DNA of 37,500 nucleotides from Bigelowiella natans CCMP2755 (taxonomy: Eukaryota; Cercozoa; Chlorarachniophyceae), in the NCBI GenBank assembly GCA_000320545.1, contig ADNK01001077.1, positions 1 through 37,500 on the forward strand, in the 5' to 3' direction. The position numbers and the translations under genes are program-made. The notes beneath the pieces were generated by a model. It did no database searches, was not told the origin of the DNA, and saw nothing but the letters and a program-made list of their open reading frames with translations. This document shows positions 1 to 11,719 of this stretch, in pieces (within the stretch, counting starts at the first letter, position 1; every line of letters begins with the position of its first letter).

Positions 1-212
1 TTCCACATAGGCACACTGTCTGTCTCTCTCTCTATCTCTCACACGCTCACACACATGTGTCCCTCTTCGTGGGATTAGATCTCTCATTGTCATAGTTTTA
101 GATATACACACACATATACACACATACTCACTCTCATACTCATTTAAAAACATATATAAGCATGTTTATTTTTATATATCTGCCCCAATCTCTCTCTATA
201 TCTCTATATATA

Positions 213-290
<78 letters not shown>
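1..290. repeat. (CT)n, (CA)n and long (TA)n tract
   Basis: The window opens with short CT and CA runs. Positions 217-289 are an uninterrupted TA tract of about 36 units. No coding signal is seen here. Confidence 0.95.
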
Positions 291-291
<1 letters not shown>

Positions 292-1538
292 ATCCTATTT
301 CAAGGCGTTGTTTACTTACAGGGCTTCAAACATATAGGTAAATAATAATCCTTTTCATCTTAATTTGTTGAGATCATGAAATGAACTGTATACGCTTAAA
401 TAACTATTAGTATCAAACGAGGAAGGAGATCATACCAGCAGCAAAAAAGTACATTTATTTTCTTCAAGGGGAGAGTTATCAAATCGCAGACAATTTAGGA
501 GCCCTAAAAATATTAGAATATATATGAAGCGATATTCAGTTTGTTAATAACGTCATGATGTTGACCTGTGATTCATTAGAAATATAAACAAATGATGTAT
601 ACGAATTAAGGCATTACTTCTCTTAGTTAAATCGCCACACCAAACGTGAAGAAATGGAGGACTATTTGAGGTAAAAATTCCTGGTACAAGAGCATGGTAG
701 CTTATTTTATGGTAGTAGAGCATGCAAATGAGTCCTCCATTATTAGCGCAGTAGAAGATAGAGTACACAGGAAATTCCGATGCTACGATGCCCCCACTCA
801 ACAGCAGCAACAAGCAGTAATGACTGCAGCAATAGCATTGCTTTAACTGATGTTCACCATATGTCGCCTCACCATTTAAACAGCATGTACGCGTCATCAT
901 CATTATTATTATATTATTATCATCAGGCGAAAATCTAAACAAGATGAGGAAGTGAGGATTAAGAGAGAAAGAGCAGAGGCAGAGGAAAAAAATCATCATG
1001 TCGACCTTGCTTCAACAACCGCTGGTACCACTGAAATAGAGTAGTGGTTTTACTCAATAGTAAAATGAAGTATGTAATAATAACTAACTTCAGGTGATAG
1101 TAGTGAGGAAATACAGTTCAGATGTAACAGCCATTTTCCTCCTACGACATCTTCATCATCCATGATGAAAACACAATCCACAATGTCCAAGTATTTACCG
1201 GTATATTTCAAATCATAAAACAGTTCATTGCTTAAATATGTTCCTACCATGGCCGTGTTAACCTTTTTAGTGTTGTTTTTATATTAATAAATATAACACT
1301 TTTTACATAGCTACTATATACTAGCTTTCTGTACTCGCAACAGTTGATATATATATATATATATATATATTTATAAGCTTTCTGTACTCGCAACAGTTGA
1401 TAGGACTTCATATGATCATTAATTTAGAATAATATCGCTATTATTACTAATGTGAATCAGACTGACTTTGGAAAATGTGACTTTGATTTGGCCAAAGACT
1501 TGGAGTATTTACCGTCTAGACGGTACTTAAAGGAGAAA

Positions 1539-1573
<35 letters not shown>

Positions 1574-1886
1574 TCATCGCCATTTTCATTATAATAACCA
1601 ATGGTATGGTGTGACCCATAGCTACCTTGCAGCAATTTCAAAATCCCCACCGGTAAAAACACATATCTTATCTTGCCCTCCTTGAAAAACATTATTTAGC
1701 TTAGAATATCGACAGAATGTGTTTTATATCGTTTCGAAGAGAAAGAGAAAGAGAAAGAGAAAGAAGAGAGTTATGCATAAACAGAATGGCGAGAAGAATA
1801 AAAGAAATAAGGTGTACAGTGTTCTCTAGACTCAGCAGCTGCTACCTACGAATCTCATTCCACCTATAATCCTCTTCCCCTTCTAG
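291..1886. other. Gene-poor stretch with simple repeats
   Basis: No exon chain could be supported here. It holds an (ATC)n run at 1541-1573, a GAGAAA-type run at 1736-1765, and a 27-bp direct repeat (1323-1349 and 1376-1402) separated only by a short (TA)n tract. The stretch may be the upstream region or a 5' intron of the following plus-strand gene. Open frames at 553-999 and 1050-1250 on the minus strand lack splice or domain support. Confidence 0.5.
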
Positions 1887-3170
1887 GCAACCTGGCAGAG
1901 TGACTACGAGTACCTCACCACGTACATCGAGAGGTAGTTGTTAGAATCTATGAATTATAGTAATAATCGTGGAGAAATATGACGACTAAGATGTAGGTGC
2001 CACAATGAACCTGGATAATAGTCAGTAATTACCAAATTCAATAGCAACATGTCATTTGCGAAGACAAATACTCTTAATTTGATGATTATCGATCGTATTA
2101 TTATATGAAAGACTGCAAGAACCAAAGAACTGCGATCAACCTGATTCTGAAGACCACAATAGATGGCACCTCGTCAAGGTAGTAGTATTGAAAAAGGAGA
2201 ACACAGCAGCAGTAAGTAGTTGCAGCAGCAGCATTTAGGAATAGGGTGGTTTAAGAATGGATATTTCAACTGAAATGTAACGTTGATTGTGTTTTCTCCT
2301 AGTATTTTTTATTCTACAATGCCTGTGAGGGAGATGATGTCGTTATTATGAGTACGCTTCTCTTCTGTTCTTTTGTTCTTGCCTTTAATCTCTAGTTAAT
2401 CCAAGCTGGTATAGGATTCAATATTTATCTGTTCACAGACGTTGTGGGGAGGTACAGCTACCTTGGCGACGACGACAATGATATTTGATTATTTGTTTGG
2501 ATCTTTGTATGCCTATAATATCATGTTGGTTCTCACTCTGGAAGACATTGGGAGTCTGGAGTATCGGTGATGGTTAATAAGAACAATTTGTGGAGGTGGT
2601 TGTAAATTATAATAGCAATTTAGAAGAAGCATCCTGTCAGACAGCAGCCATTGTGCTTTTTCTCTACTCTAACCTATCATTATCATCATTATTATTAAAA
2701 ATAGTAACTCTATCTTCATCTTAGCGCGTAATAAATGAAATACTTACATTATCCACGGTTTCTATAGGTTTACAGACTACAAATGTGGTCGGGGGTAATG
2801 ATTTGAACATAATTATCATCACCTAATCCATCAGCAAACCATGTCTACAGAAACAATAGAAACATAACCATTTAAATATATAGCCACCATCATTATCATT
2901 TTGAAGTGATCCAAGAACAAATTCTATCACTAAAGAACTACAGAATATATACTACAACTACTACTACTATTACTACTACTAATGGTGATGATGATGATAT
3001 TGATGAAGATGAAGAGGATGAAGAAGAAGATGAAGATGAAGAAGAAGTAGAGATACAGAGTCGATAGAGAGTGCTTTTGGTTGGTGAGGATTTATTACTC
3101 TTTATGAAGTAAGAACAAGAGAGTATGCACGTATTGGATGGCAACCCCCCCTCTGAACTATTGTGTATGG

Positions 3171-3213
<43 letters not shown>

Positions 3214-4346
3214 CGTATAGTGACTATTGTTGTGCATTTGTTTCCAGCACCACATGCCATCTAAAAGAGTTAACACAGTGCGACATAAACAAAATTGATT
3301 TGAAGCAATTAGTTGCAATCACACATCATGGTAGTAGCACGAGCAGTAGTAGTAGCAGTAATACTTGTATAAAAACTGCATACATCTCTGTTTTTCAAGA
3401 TAACATATCAGTAATAGGAAGAATATTAAGTTGGTGCGTATTACTTGATTCTCTGTCGATGAATACATTCATGCAGTTTCCAAAATGTTTAAGTTTTTTA
3501 TCTAAGCTATCATTATAACTGTTATTAAATTTTTGAGGAGTTCTTTTTCTACTTTTCCTCTCTACTTTCCCCCTTCTTATTGGAGGCCCTCCGTGGCCAA
3601 CGTTAGACGATATTTGCACTGAAAACGGGCAATATATAGTCGATAAGGTAGCACTCAATTGTAATATTATATACCGCATCGGCGACTTTATAAATAGTAA
3701 TCATTTTGGTGGAGGACTTGTTATCTGGTGAGGTGGGCTACGGTGTTGAGTGTATATAGACTTTTGTTATAATAAACAGTATTTATTATAACAGGGAAGG
3801 TGTTTATGTAACAAAGGCTATCTACCACATGAAAGCGGCGTAGGTAAGAGGAGGAAGCTGTGTTTATGTAACGATGAAGACTACGCCTATTCATTTACTA
3901 CATGGAAGTATCGTTCTGTTTTACGTGCAGTCTTGTCATGATTGCTACTACCACTATTATTCCCACCATGATATACACCAAGACTACTCCAGACATATAA
4001 TGTGCAGCTACTACTAACTACCAGTGATTAAATACTGTTATTAACCTGGCCATCATCGTATCAGGAGATCCAGCATGTATGAAGCCTCAGTCAGATCGAG
4101 ATAGAGTACATCCAATCTATCACACTCAAACACACTCACACACGCACACGCACACATATACATTATACTATAATTACTTAAAACATATATAATGTAAGAA
4201 GGGATACAATCTTGCATCCATTTTTGTGATAGAGATGATTTGTTATAATTTCAATTTTTGTGATAGAGATGATTTGTTAGAATTTCGCGTATTGGCATGT
4301 GTCATGATTTATGTCGCATGAATACCGCTGTTGCTACTACCATCCC

Positions 4347-4382
<36 letters not shown>

Positions 4383-4671
4383 AATAGATACCAGGCAAAG
4401 ATGAAGCATTAGATGGGAATATTCCATGGTCTCTTGCAGGTAATATATTCAGAGTAGTAGTAGTAGTAGTAGTAGTAGGCTGAATTGTTGCAGCAGTAGT
4501 AGTAGCAGGATTTCAAGCAGTAGTTGTGTATCCACTAATGTAATATGTACACACACATATACATAATTTCTATACAACAAACAATATGTGTGTAAGTATG
4601 TTCATCATATTCATCAACCAAGTTCCTATTCCACAATTATCAGCACCTGGAGAAGTAGATACTGGAGGAAG

Positions 4672-4702
<31 letters not shown>

Positions 4703-7051
4703 GGATAATTGCTGCTACAGCAGATGCATTATTCTTTACAACAAAACAGTATTTAATGACACACAATGAATACAACGATGATACTTGCTATACTCGAAAA
4801 TATTATGATGAGAATGATACATGGAACAGCGGCAACATTACAAAAAAGGTCATCTCCATCTGCCTTATATTACCTTCTATTTCCTATCTTCCACACCAAA
4901 ATTATTTAAACGCTCAGTGGATGTCCACACGCATTCCCTGCCGTTCACAAGCTAAGATGGAAAAATGTGAGGAGGAGGAGGAGGGATCATCCTATATTTT
5001 ACATCATCATCATCATCATCATTTTTGTGTTTTTATTTATTGACACCACCGGGTTGTCGTTTGTGCGGCAACTATTTGTGTAAAATCATTTCTTCATCCG
5101 TCCATCCATTCATCCGTCCATCCACTCACAGCTAACTACTGGATGATCGAATATACTATTATTTGATGATTGGTCTATATTATTTATCATAACCAAATGA
5201 TTAGGGATTTTTTTGGTGGCATGCAATGCACTTGCATTTTTTGGTAATTCTTTGGAGTATGTGTTATCAATTTAAATTCACAAGAAGCAAAAGAGCAGCA
5301 AAAAGCATTGTGTACATTATCATCACCATCAGCACCCCTATCATCATCGTCATCGTCATCATCATCTTCATCATCATCATCATCATCATCATCATCGTAT
5401 CAATGCATATATATATATTTTTTAACGAATCATCCTCTCTCTCTCTCTCCCTCCCTCTCTGTGACGCACACAAACACACAAGTACAAACAACAAATTAAT
5501 AAAAATGAATTATGTAGATACGCAATGCACCGAACTATCCTAAACTGGAGGAGTGGGCAATACTGCACAATTTAGATCATAAAAACAAAAAATCTTGCGT
5601 CGCGGTAATAAGAAATAAATACTGGGTAGATAGATAGATAGATAGATGTATAGATAAAATTATATAACTGAGAAGATAGTGCATTTGTCGATAATTAACA
5701 AAATAACGATGACGGGAATGAAGGGGTATGGGATGGTGGATAATAATTCGATATAAAGCAAGATTTATAAACAAAACCAAGGACGATAGACTATGAATAT
5801 TTCATAAAGAAACTATCACAGCTTTGGAATTGATTAACTTGTTGACTTGTGTTTAATAACACGTATACAGGTACATGTGAGGCATGGAGACGCATGTGAG
5901 ATTAGTAGTAGTATCAGTTATTATGATCGTTATTTAGGTTTTGTAGTGGGGTGGTACTAGAATAGAGGTAGAAGAGAGTAGGTAATTTTATATTACCGAA
6001 GAAAATACAAATGCTCTCAAATACATCGACAGTACGTTAATGCATAACTTGTGTCTTCTTCTCGATCCTGATTAATTCTATTTCTCAAAGGTATGGATAA
6101 ATACTCGCTACATCGTACTTGTCATCACTGGTAGTGTTAAGAAGAATCCGCTGTGTACTTTAGATACAATATGTTCTCCTGCTACTCATGTTTGGTAATA
6201 AAAAATTTAGGCGTCAATATGAGATGATGTTGATGATGGTAAACAATAGTAATATTTGGTGCTGCAAGGATTATGTACTTATTGGATATATTTCCACACT
6301 TAACAAATACAATTATGATCAGGAGGGAATACGCCGACAAATTAGCAATTTTGGAGAAAAAGTTGTTATAAAATTCAACTATGGATGCTACAGAGCTGCT
6401 TGATAGAATTAGCGTCTATATTCTCTGATTATCCACATTTGCATTTCCTCAATTTATCATGTTGCTGCATATTGCGTGGATTGTGTGTGCTAGAAGTAGT
6501 AGTATCTCTGTGAACCAATGTGGTGGTGATGTGTGGTGAAGCAGTAGTATCTCTGTGAACCAATGTGGTGGTGATGTGTGCTAGAAGCAGTAGTATCTCT
6601 GTGAACCAATGTGGTGGTGAGATGTGTGGTGAAGCAGTAGTGTCTCTGTGAACCATTGTGGTGGTGTTAGCTTACTAGACTACGACGACTACTACTACTA
6701 CTGCTACTATTTCCATAATCAATTATTCCTATTCGTTCGCAGATACGGCAAGCAAGACACTATTTTTATTGCTACCGATGATCAAAAGGTGGTGGTGATA
6801 ACACAAGTTTGTGCTGCATGTAACTATACTACTACAAGAATATTCTTCTGAATTTATTTTTTTCCTTCATCTCCAAAACACAAAACACTTCTAGGTTATA
6901 GAAGAAGCAATCAAGGATAAAAACCATAAGGTGTATATCTCATCATCATCACCATCACATCATCCTCATTATGTGAGTGTTCATATGGAAATCTCACCAC
7001 CATAGGTCTAAATGTGCAATTGCTACATAATGAGGAGGAGCTTATATATTA

Positions 7052-7087
<36 letters not shown>

Positions 7088-7305
7088 GCGCGTGGATGTA
7101 TTATCTGATGGTCACACTATTGAATTCTCTCAGCAGTAGTATGCTATTATTTATAGTTCGTGTTTCAAAATATATCTCGAGAAAAATATACGCCTAAAGG
7201 CTGGGGTATGTACGTTCATAAAAATATAAAAATAAGCATGCAAAGATGAAGGTGGTGAAATGATGCAACTATGTTTCTAATACACTACTTTTGTACTACT
7301 ACAAT

Positions 7306-7341
<36 letters not shown>

Positions 7342-8188
7342 AATTACTACTACTACTGCTACTATGTAGTTTATATCATATACTACACCATTATTCCTGC
7401 AACGGTAGTAGTAGTACCATCAATCGCCTGCTGCTCCCCTATGATAGTATTACTACTTCGCCTGTCTGTCAATTATTTTTACTATTCTACAATTGTACTA
7501 CTACAACAATCATCCAATACTACTTCTCTTCTCGAATGATAGGGCATACCATCGACACCAGAGAAGATTTGAACAAACCCAGGTGATTTGGTCGGATTTG
7601 GAAAATCTTCACAACAACAATAACATTATGCATAATAAGATCACAATCAGTAACTACATAACACCATCTTCTAACACTCTTTTTTTGAAACAAAAAAATT
7701 GAATAAAATGTGGATAATTTCCATAATGAAGAACTTATTTGGATAACTGTGTTATCATCGCCGGTTCATAATTATCACCATCAAGTAACTTAGTACCTAG
7801 CTACTGTGTGAAATGAAGTAAATGATTGATTTTTGCTTTGCTTATTGGTTGGACGACGCTGGCACTACTCGACAACAATCAACGGTGGCTGATGGATGAC
7901 GATGATGATACAGTGTCGTTACCGAGTTCATGCAAGATATCGTGGTAATAATCAAAAGAGTAGTAGTACCAATGACGATGATTCATATGACATACTTCCA
8001 ATTAACTATCTTTCACTTTCTTATGGTTGCTGTTTTTGTCGTTGCCAAAAGGCTATGAGCATGTGCGGTATGTTTGTGGGTACATTTACATCTTCTATAG
8101 GCTGGCTTGTAGTGGAACTGCAGGTTACTTCGTGCCTGTTTTTTGTGGTTGTGTGTATGTATGTATGATGTGTGATGTGTGCGTAGTG

Positions 8189-8220
<32 letters not shown>

Positions 8221-8323
8221 TGTAGTAGTAGTTGTAGCAGTAGTTGTAGCAGTAGTAGTAGTAGTAGCTATGGTGGTAGTGAACAATGATCAAACAAATT
8301 CCAGATACAAGCATCGCAGTATG

Positions 8324-8365
<42 letters not shown>

Positions 8366-8454
8366 AGAGAGCAGAGAGTGAAGCTAAAGCTTCAATGTTT
8401 CAGCTCCCACAAAGACTTCATAAAATTTTTCGTTTTACGACTTTTGTTGGCTGA
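1887..8454 (+). CDS. Probable FUT8-like alpha-1,6-fucosyltransferase, multi-exon
   Basis: Exons read by phase: 1887-1933, 2112-2178, 2439-2566, 2776-2794 (weak), 3586-3647 or to 3727, 4750-4848, 4918-4966, 6323-6361, 6743-6788, 6895-6930, 8052-8123, 8404-8454 (stop TGA). Seen: YIERLQEPKNCD, then a GG-rich hydrophobic segment (LWGGTATLA, LYAYNIMLVL), then IFIATDDQK spliced in phase to VIEEAIKDK, then FVGTFTSSIGWLVVELQ. Known: GT23 fucosyltransferases of the Golgi have, in this order, LQNPxxC, a Gly-rich helix, an ATDD motif followed by xxEA, and VCTFSSQ. Inference: the same family, acting on N-glycan cores in the Golgi lumen; two N-glycosylation sequons (NDT, NIT) in exon 4750-4848 fit this. 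Odd: the HxRR nucleotide-binding motif was not found and must lie in a missed exon between 5 and 6.7 kb, or is absent. The 5' end, with the membrane anchor, is unresolved. Introns carry most of the local microsatellites. Confidence 0.6.
2938..3210. repeat. (TAC)/(GAT)/(GAA) imperfect run and (GA)n
   Basis: Positions 2950-3055 are imperfect TAC, GAT and GAA triplets. Positions 3171-3210 are almost pure GA. They lie between exons of the FUT8-like gene. They create long but meaningless open frames (poly-Ser on minus, poly-Arg-Glu on plus). Confidence 0.9.
3445..3618 (-). other. Antisense exon-like open stretch
   Basis: On the minus strand a TTTTCAG acceptor precedes 3618 and a GTAATA donor follows 3445. 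They enclose 57 whole codons with one phase change (2 nt in, 1 nt out). The product is strongly basic (IRRGKVERKSRKRTPQKF). It overlaps the plus-strand exon 3586-3727, so at most one is likely real. The plus reading fits the gene chain, but this one has better-looking splice sites. I do not recognise the product. Confidence 0.3.
4219..4285. repeat. Tandem duplication, 34-bp period
   Basis: The 26-bp word starting ATTTTTGTGATAGAG occurs at 4220 and again at 4254, head to tail and nearly identical. It is in intronic sequence of the FUT8-like gene. Confidence 0.85.
4347..4703. repeat. (CAT)n and two (GTA)n tracts
   Basis: (CAT)12 at 4347-4382, (GTA)n at 4453-4478 and (GTA)n at 4671-4703, within the intron before exon 4750-4848. 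Confidence 0.95.
5002..5648. repeat. (CAT)n, (CT)n, GTCCATCC and (GATA)n tracts
   Basis: (CAT)7 at about 5002-5023, a CATCCGTCCATCC minisatellite at 5095-5125, CAT/CGT triplets at 5345-5398, (CT)n at 5433-5461 and (GATA)n at 5625-5648. No exon was found between 4967 and 6322. Confidence 0.9.
6497..6666. repeat. Minisatellite, about 46-bp unit, 3.7 copies
   Basis: The word AGTATCTCTGTGAACCA starts at 6501, 6546 and 6592, with a variant (AGTGTCTCTG) at 6639. Spacings are 45, 46 and 47 bp, so each copy changes the reading frame. The minus strand is open across it (VHRDTTASPHI repeats), but the unequal spacing argues that this is chance. It sits in an intron of the FUT8-like gene. Confidence 0.9.
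7053..7366. repeat. (CA)n and (TAC)n tracts
   Basis: (CA)17 at 7053-7086 and imperfect (TAC)n at 7296-7366, inside the long intron between exons 6895-6930 and 8052-8123. Confidence 0.95.
8186..8363. repeat. (GTA)n tract followed by (GA)n
   Basis: GTA triplets with GTT and GCA interruptions at 8186-8273, then (GA)n at 8327-8363. Both lie in the last intron of the FUT8-like model, just before the CAG acceptor at 8401-8403. Confidence 0.95.
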
Positions 8455-8860
8455 CAAATCATCATCACCATATCCTTATCATCAATACTAAAATGAAAAA
8501 ATATTCATGACATGAATAATACAATCTTAAAATTATTCTCAAAATTATTTACGTTTTAGGCATCACGTTTGGGATATTATGCACCATTTATTGCGCTCGA
8601 TATGCCGTATGCTCATGAGAAAAACGTAAACATTACCATCACTACCCTATTTACCTAATTCTATGCTGAGAGAACGTGTCAATATGTTGTGTTTCTTGAA
8701 AGTTATCATATTGACACCTCTTTTATGCAAAAGGAGCAAATTGCATTATTGAGAGAGACATACTAATCTAGGTGGGAAGATTTCTAACTTGGAATGATTA
8801 TCCGAAGCCAGTGATCAAGCAATCTGGTTTAATTAAGTAAATAATAGCCCAAGTAATGTG
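8455..8860. other. AT-rich interval after the FUT8-like stop
   Basis: Nothing codes here that I can support. It is plain AT-rich sequence without microsatellites. It is the likely 3' UTR and intergenic zone before the GC-richer island. Confidence 0.4.
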
Positions 8861-11590
8861 CTGCACTGAACAGGTCGGTCAGGTTGCTGGCTGAAATGAA
8901 GCGTAACGCGGATTCTTGAATTTCATGCCACGAGAAGTTCTCTGCATTGCTTACTCGTAATGACAGTTTCAATTAACATGTTCATGAAGGCAACGCACAA
9001 ACGCGCCTAGATGCCGTTTGTGTTAGGCAATGGCCGACCGATCAAGATGTGTGCCAATCTTTGTAGCAATGTGCATTGCATGTGCGCACCACGGCGAATG
9101 TTGTTCTTTAGCAACACACACTCTGTTTAGTCGGCACTTCCTTGCGCAGCACAATGAAATGAAACATGCAATGTGATGGAAGATGTGTGTGCGTGTGTGG
9201 AAGCTGCAACACGTGTCACGACGTGTGCACCTGCGCGCGTGTGTGCATCCGTCGAACACCCTGATGTGTGCACGTTGGCACGTTCCACAGCGTTGCACTT
9301 GCAAGATGACTAGATGGGCTGCTTCGTTGAATCTGTGGCCCTGTGAGGCTGTGTAGCGTGTAGCCCTGTGAGGCTGTCTAGCCATGTGTGAAAAAGCGCG
9401 TGCAAACTGCGATGCTAGATCGACTGTGCTTGTTCATGATGCACAGAGTGCCCCACAAATGTGCACTTTGGCGTGTTTTCGCGGCCGTGCTGTGCATGTG
9501 GTGAAAATGTTGCACAACTAGCACCAGAGCAGGCAAAAAACGCAGGTGAGCTGCGCCGGCTTTGCAAATCCAAGCATGCACGCGCACGCGTTCTTTCGCG
9601 CGAGCTAGCGAGCGCTTGCATGGCACAAGCAATGGTCATTGCAAACACATTGCAATGCATTTTGACCAGTTGAAAGCGTTTGGTTTTTGCCACATCGGCT
9701 GAAATGATGCCAAAATGACACCTCAGAATCCACATCACGACTGCTAGACTGCACCTAGACCACTGCGACTGTCCACAAAAAATGGTCTCGGTGCAGTCTG
9801 GCAGTCGTGATGTGGATTGAGGTGTCATTTTGGCATCATTTCAGCCGATGTGGCAAAACTGAACGCGTGATGGACGTGCAATGTGACACACACGTGTTGC
9901 ACATGCACATCACATGCACCACGTTGCTGTGTCCATTGTGCATTTTCAACTGGCGGCCAAAACACACTTCAGTGTGTTCGCAATGATCATTCCAGCATTG
10001 CCAAGCGCTCGCGCGGAAAAAACGCACACATGGCTCACACTTCTCATGTTCAAGACTTGCATTTTGAGACAACGCTAGCCAGAAAGGTTCAACCTGCTTG
10101 CTGGCTTGTTGCCACATTCTGGCATTGATCGAGTTCATCTCCAGGTGTTGAAAAATTTCTGCACTTTGGCTGTCCATCTAGCCATCGCTAGATCGACTTG
10201 GAACGTTGTGATCAAACCAATGTGCGAACTGAGTGTGTGCAACGTGTCAGTTTGTCTGATTTGTTTGCGTTGCACCGAAACTTCCAGAATTTTGTGATGC
10301 ACACGTGCACCCCCCGCCCTGCATGTCTGCACATGACTGCGCTGCTAGCCCCACCAGCCCCTTCGATTCAAACCATCAAAAATCGCACAAGCTAGCAAGT
10401 GTGAACTGGTCAACTTTGCTTGAGTTTTGGGTCGTGTTGTGTCACCGAGCCCATTGCAACCATGTGGCATTGCCAGATTGGGGTGGCCAGATGTGCGATG
10501 CATGCAAGCAAAGAATTGCAGCAAAACTACGCGGCGCGCTAGCGTGCGGCGTCATCGATCCACATGCACAGCTGGCCCAAACCCGGCAACAATGAGGTTT
10601 CGATCTGACCAATCAGTCACATCCCAAGCATCCAACGTCAAGTCAAAACGTTGTGTTTGCCCACTGGGATCAATGCATGCGGAGGAACGTGTTCTCTGTG
10701 CATCCAGGATTTCGAGCACCACACACGTTTTGTCTCATTTTCAGGCAATCCTGGAAAGGTGGCCAATTTCGCTTCAAAAAACTGTTGATTGTGCACCAGT
10801 GCATGCCACGTGCATGCGGTCTAGCGGTGCATGAAAAATCAGCCCAATCGCTCACAGCTCCGTCAAACCCGGTGACGACGGGGTTGTGAACAGTGCAGCG
10901 CTTTGCGACGCGCTTTGAAGCAGCAGGCAGTTGCAGTTCCAGAGTTGGTCAAAGAAAAGTCATCAGAACTTGTCCGATGCTAGCGATGGCCAAACCTCAA
11001 AAAATGACCGAATGAACATTGACCCAAATCTAGCAAATGTCCATTTTCAAGGCCTCAGTGAGCGCGCAAAGTGTGAAAATTCACAGCCATTCAGCATTGC
11101 ACGGAGGATGCACGCTGCACGTTTGTTCTCTGCCACACTTTGAATGCTTTTGCGCGTGCTGGCGTGTGTTTGACCAAGTGTGACATGCACGAAAAATTTC
11201 AAAGAAATGCGAACAAATCCAATGTCCATCACATCACACAACGCGCTTGGTCGCGCGCAACGCCGAAGCCATGAAAATTCCCAGGCTTCGCCTAGCTGTG
11301 CGTGCTTGGTGCGTGGACAAACATGGGAAAAGAAGCGCGTGCAAGCACACACACACACACACACACACCCACCCACCAGGTGGCTAGCTGCACATGTCCA
11401 CTAGATGCATGTGTAGCAAGGACGCCGCGACAATCGCCTAGACCGCCGTCTATCTAGCCGTGTCTTTAGTTGCGCACGCTTGTACATCTCGACCTACTTC
11501 ACGTCTGGTTTGCCACACACGATGTGGATGTGCTTCAGCATGGCGACAGGATGACAGCTTCTTTCGATCAGTGCACGTACATGTCAAGAT
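8860..11590. other. Compositional island, CTAG and TGTGCACG rich
   Basis: This stretch is visibly richer in G and C than its flanks and almost free of triplet microsatellites; the only one is (CA)n at 11346-11370. It is packed with words such as GCTAGC, CTAG, TGCATG, GTGTGCACG and CGCGCG. Long frames are open on several strands at once (for example 9023-9385, 9415-9828, 10427-10834), as expected of GC-richer non-coding DNA. None has a recognisable domain or a spliced partner. It may be an old repeat or transposon family or a gene-free segment under different mutation bias. Confidence 0.6.
9676..9866. repeat. Long near-perfect inverted repeat (hairpin)
   Basis: The left arm 9686-9762 and right arm 9783-9857 are reverse complements apart from a 2-nt indel and a few mismatches. 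They are separated by a 20-nt loop at 9763-9782. Weaker pairing extends the arms to about 9676 and 9866. The core word CCACATCGGCTGAAATGATG on the left is answered by CATCATTTCAGCCGATGTGG on the right. RNA from either strand would fold into one long stem. It could be a foldback/MITE-like element or a small-RNA precursor. No target-site duplication could be fixed. Confidence 0.9.
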
Positions 11591-11719
11591 AGAGGTCTAG
11601 ATGTGGAATCAGATGAATGTCTGATCATCCTAACGCTGGTACATCACGAGTCTTTGTACTGTGAGAGTACACACATCAAATGGAAGTTACAAACACTGTA
11701 CTTGAACTACAGTTCATCC

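Noticed and set aside
8021-8365. Long frames of Tyr, Val or Arg-Glu repeats on both strands
   Set aside because: They are translations of (GTA)n and (GA)n. The real coding signal here is the short exon 8052-8123 in another frame.
9023-11404. More than a dozen overlapping open frames on both strands
   Set aside because: They overlap each other in several frames with no domain, no splice partner and no start context. Open frames are expected in GC-richer non-coding DNA.
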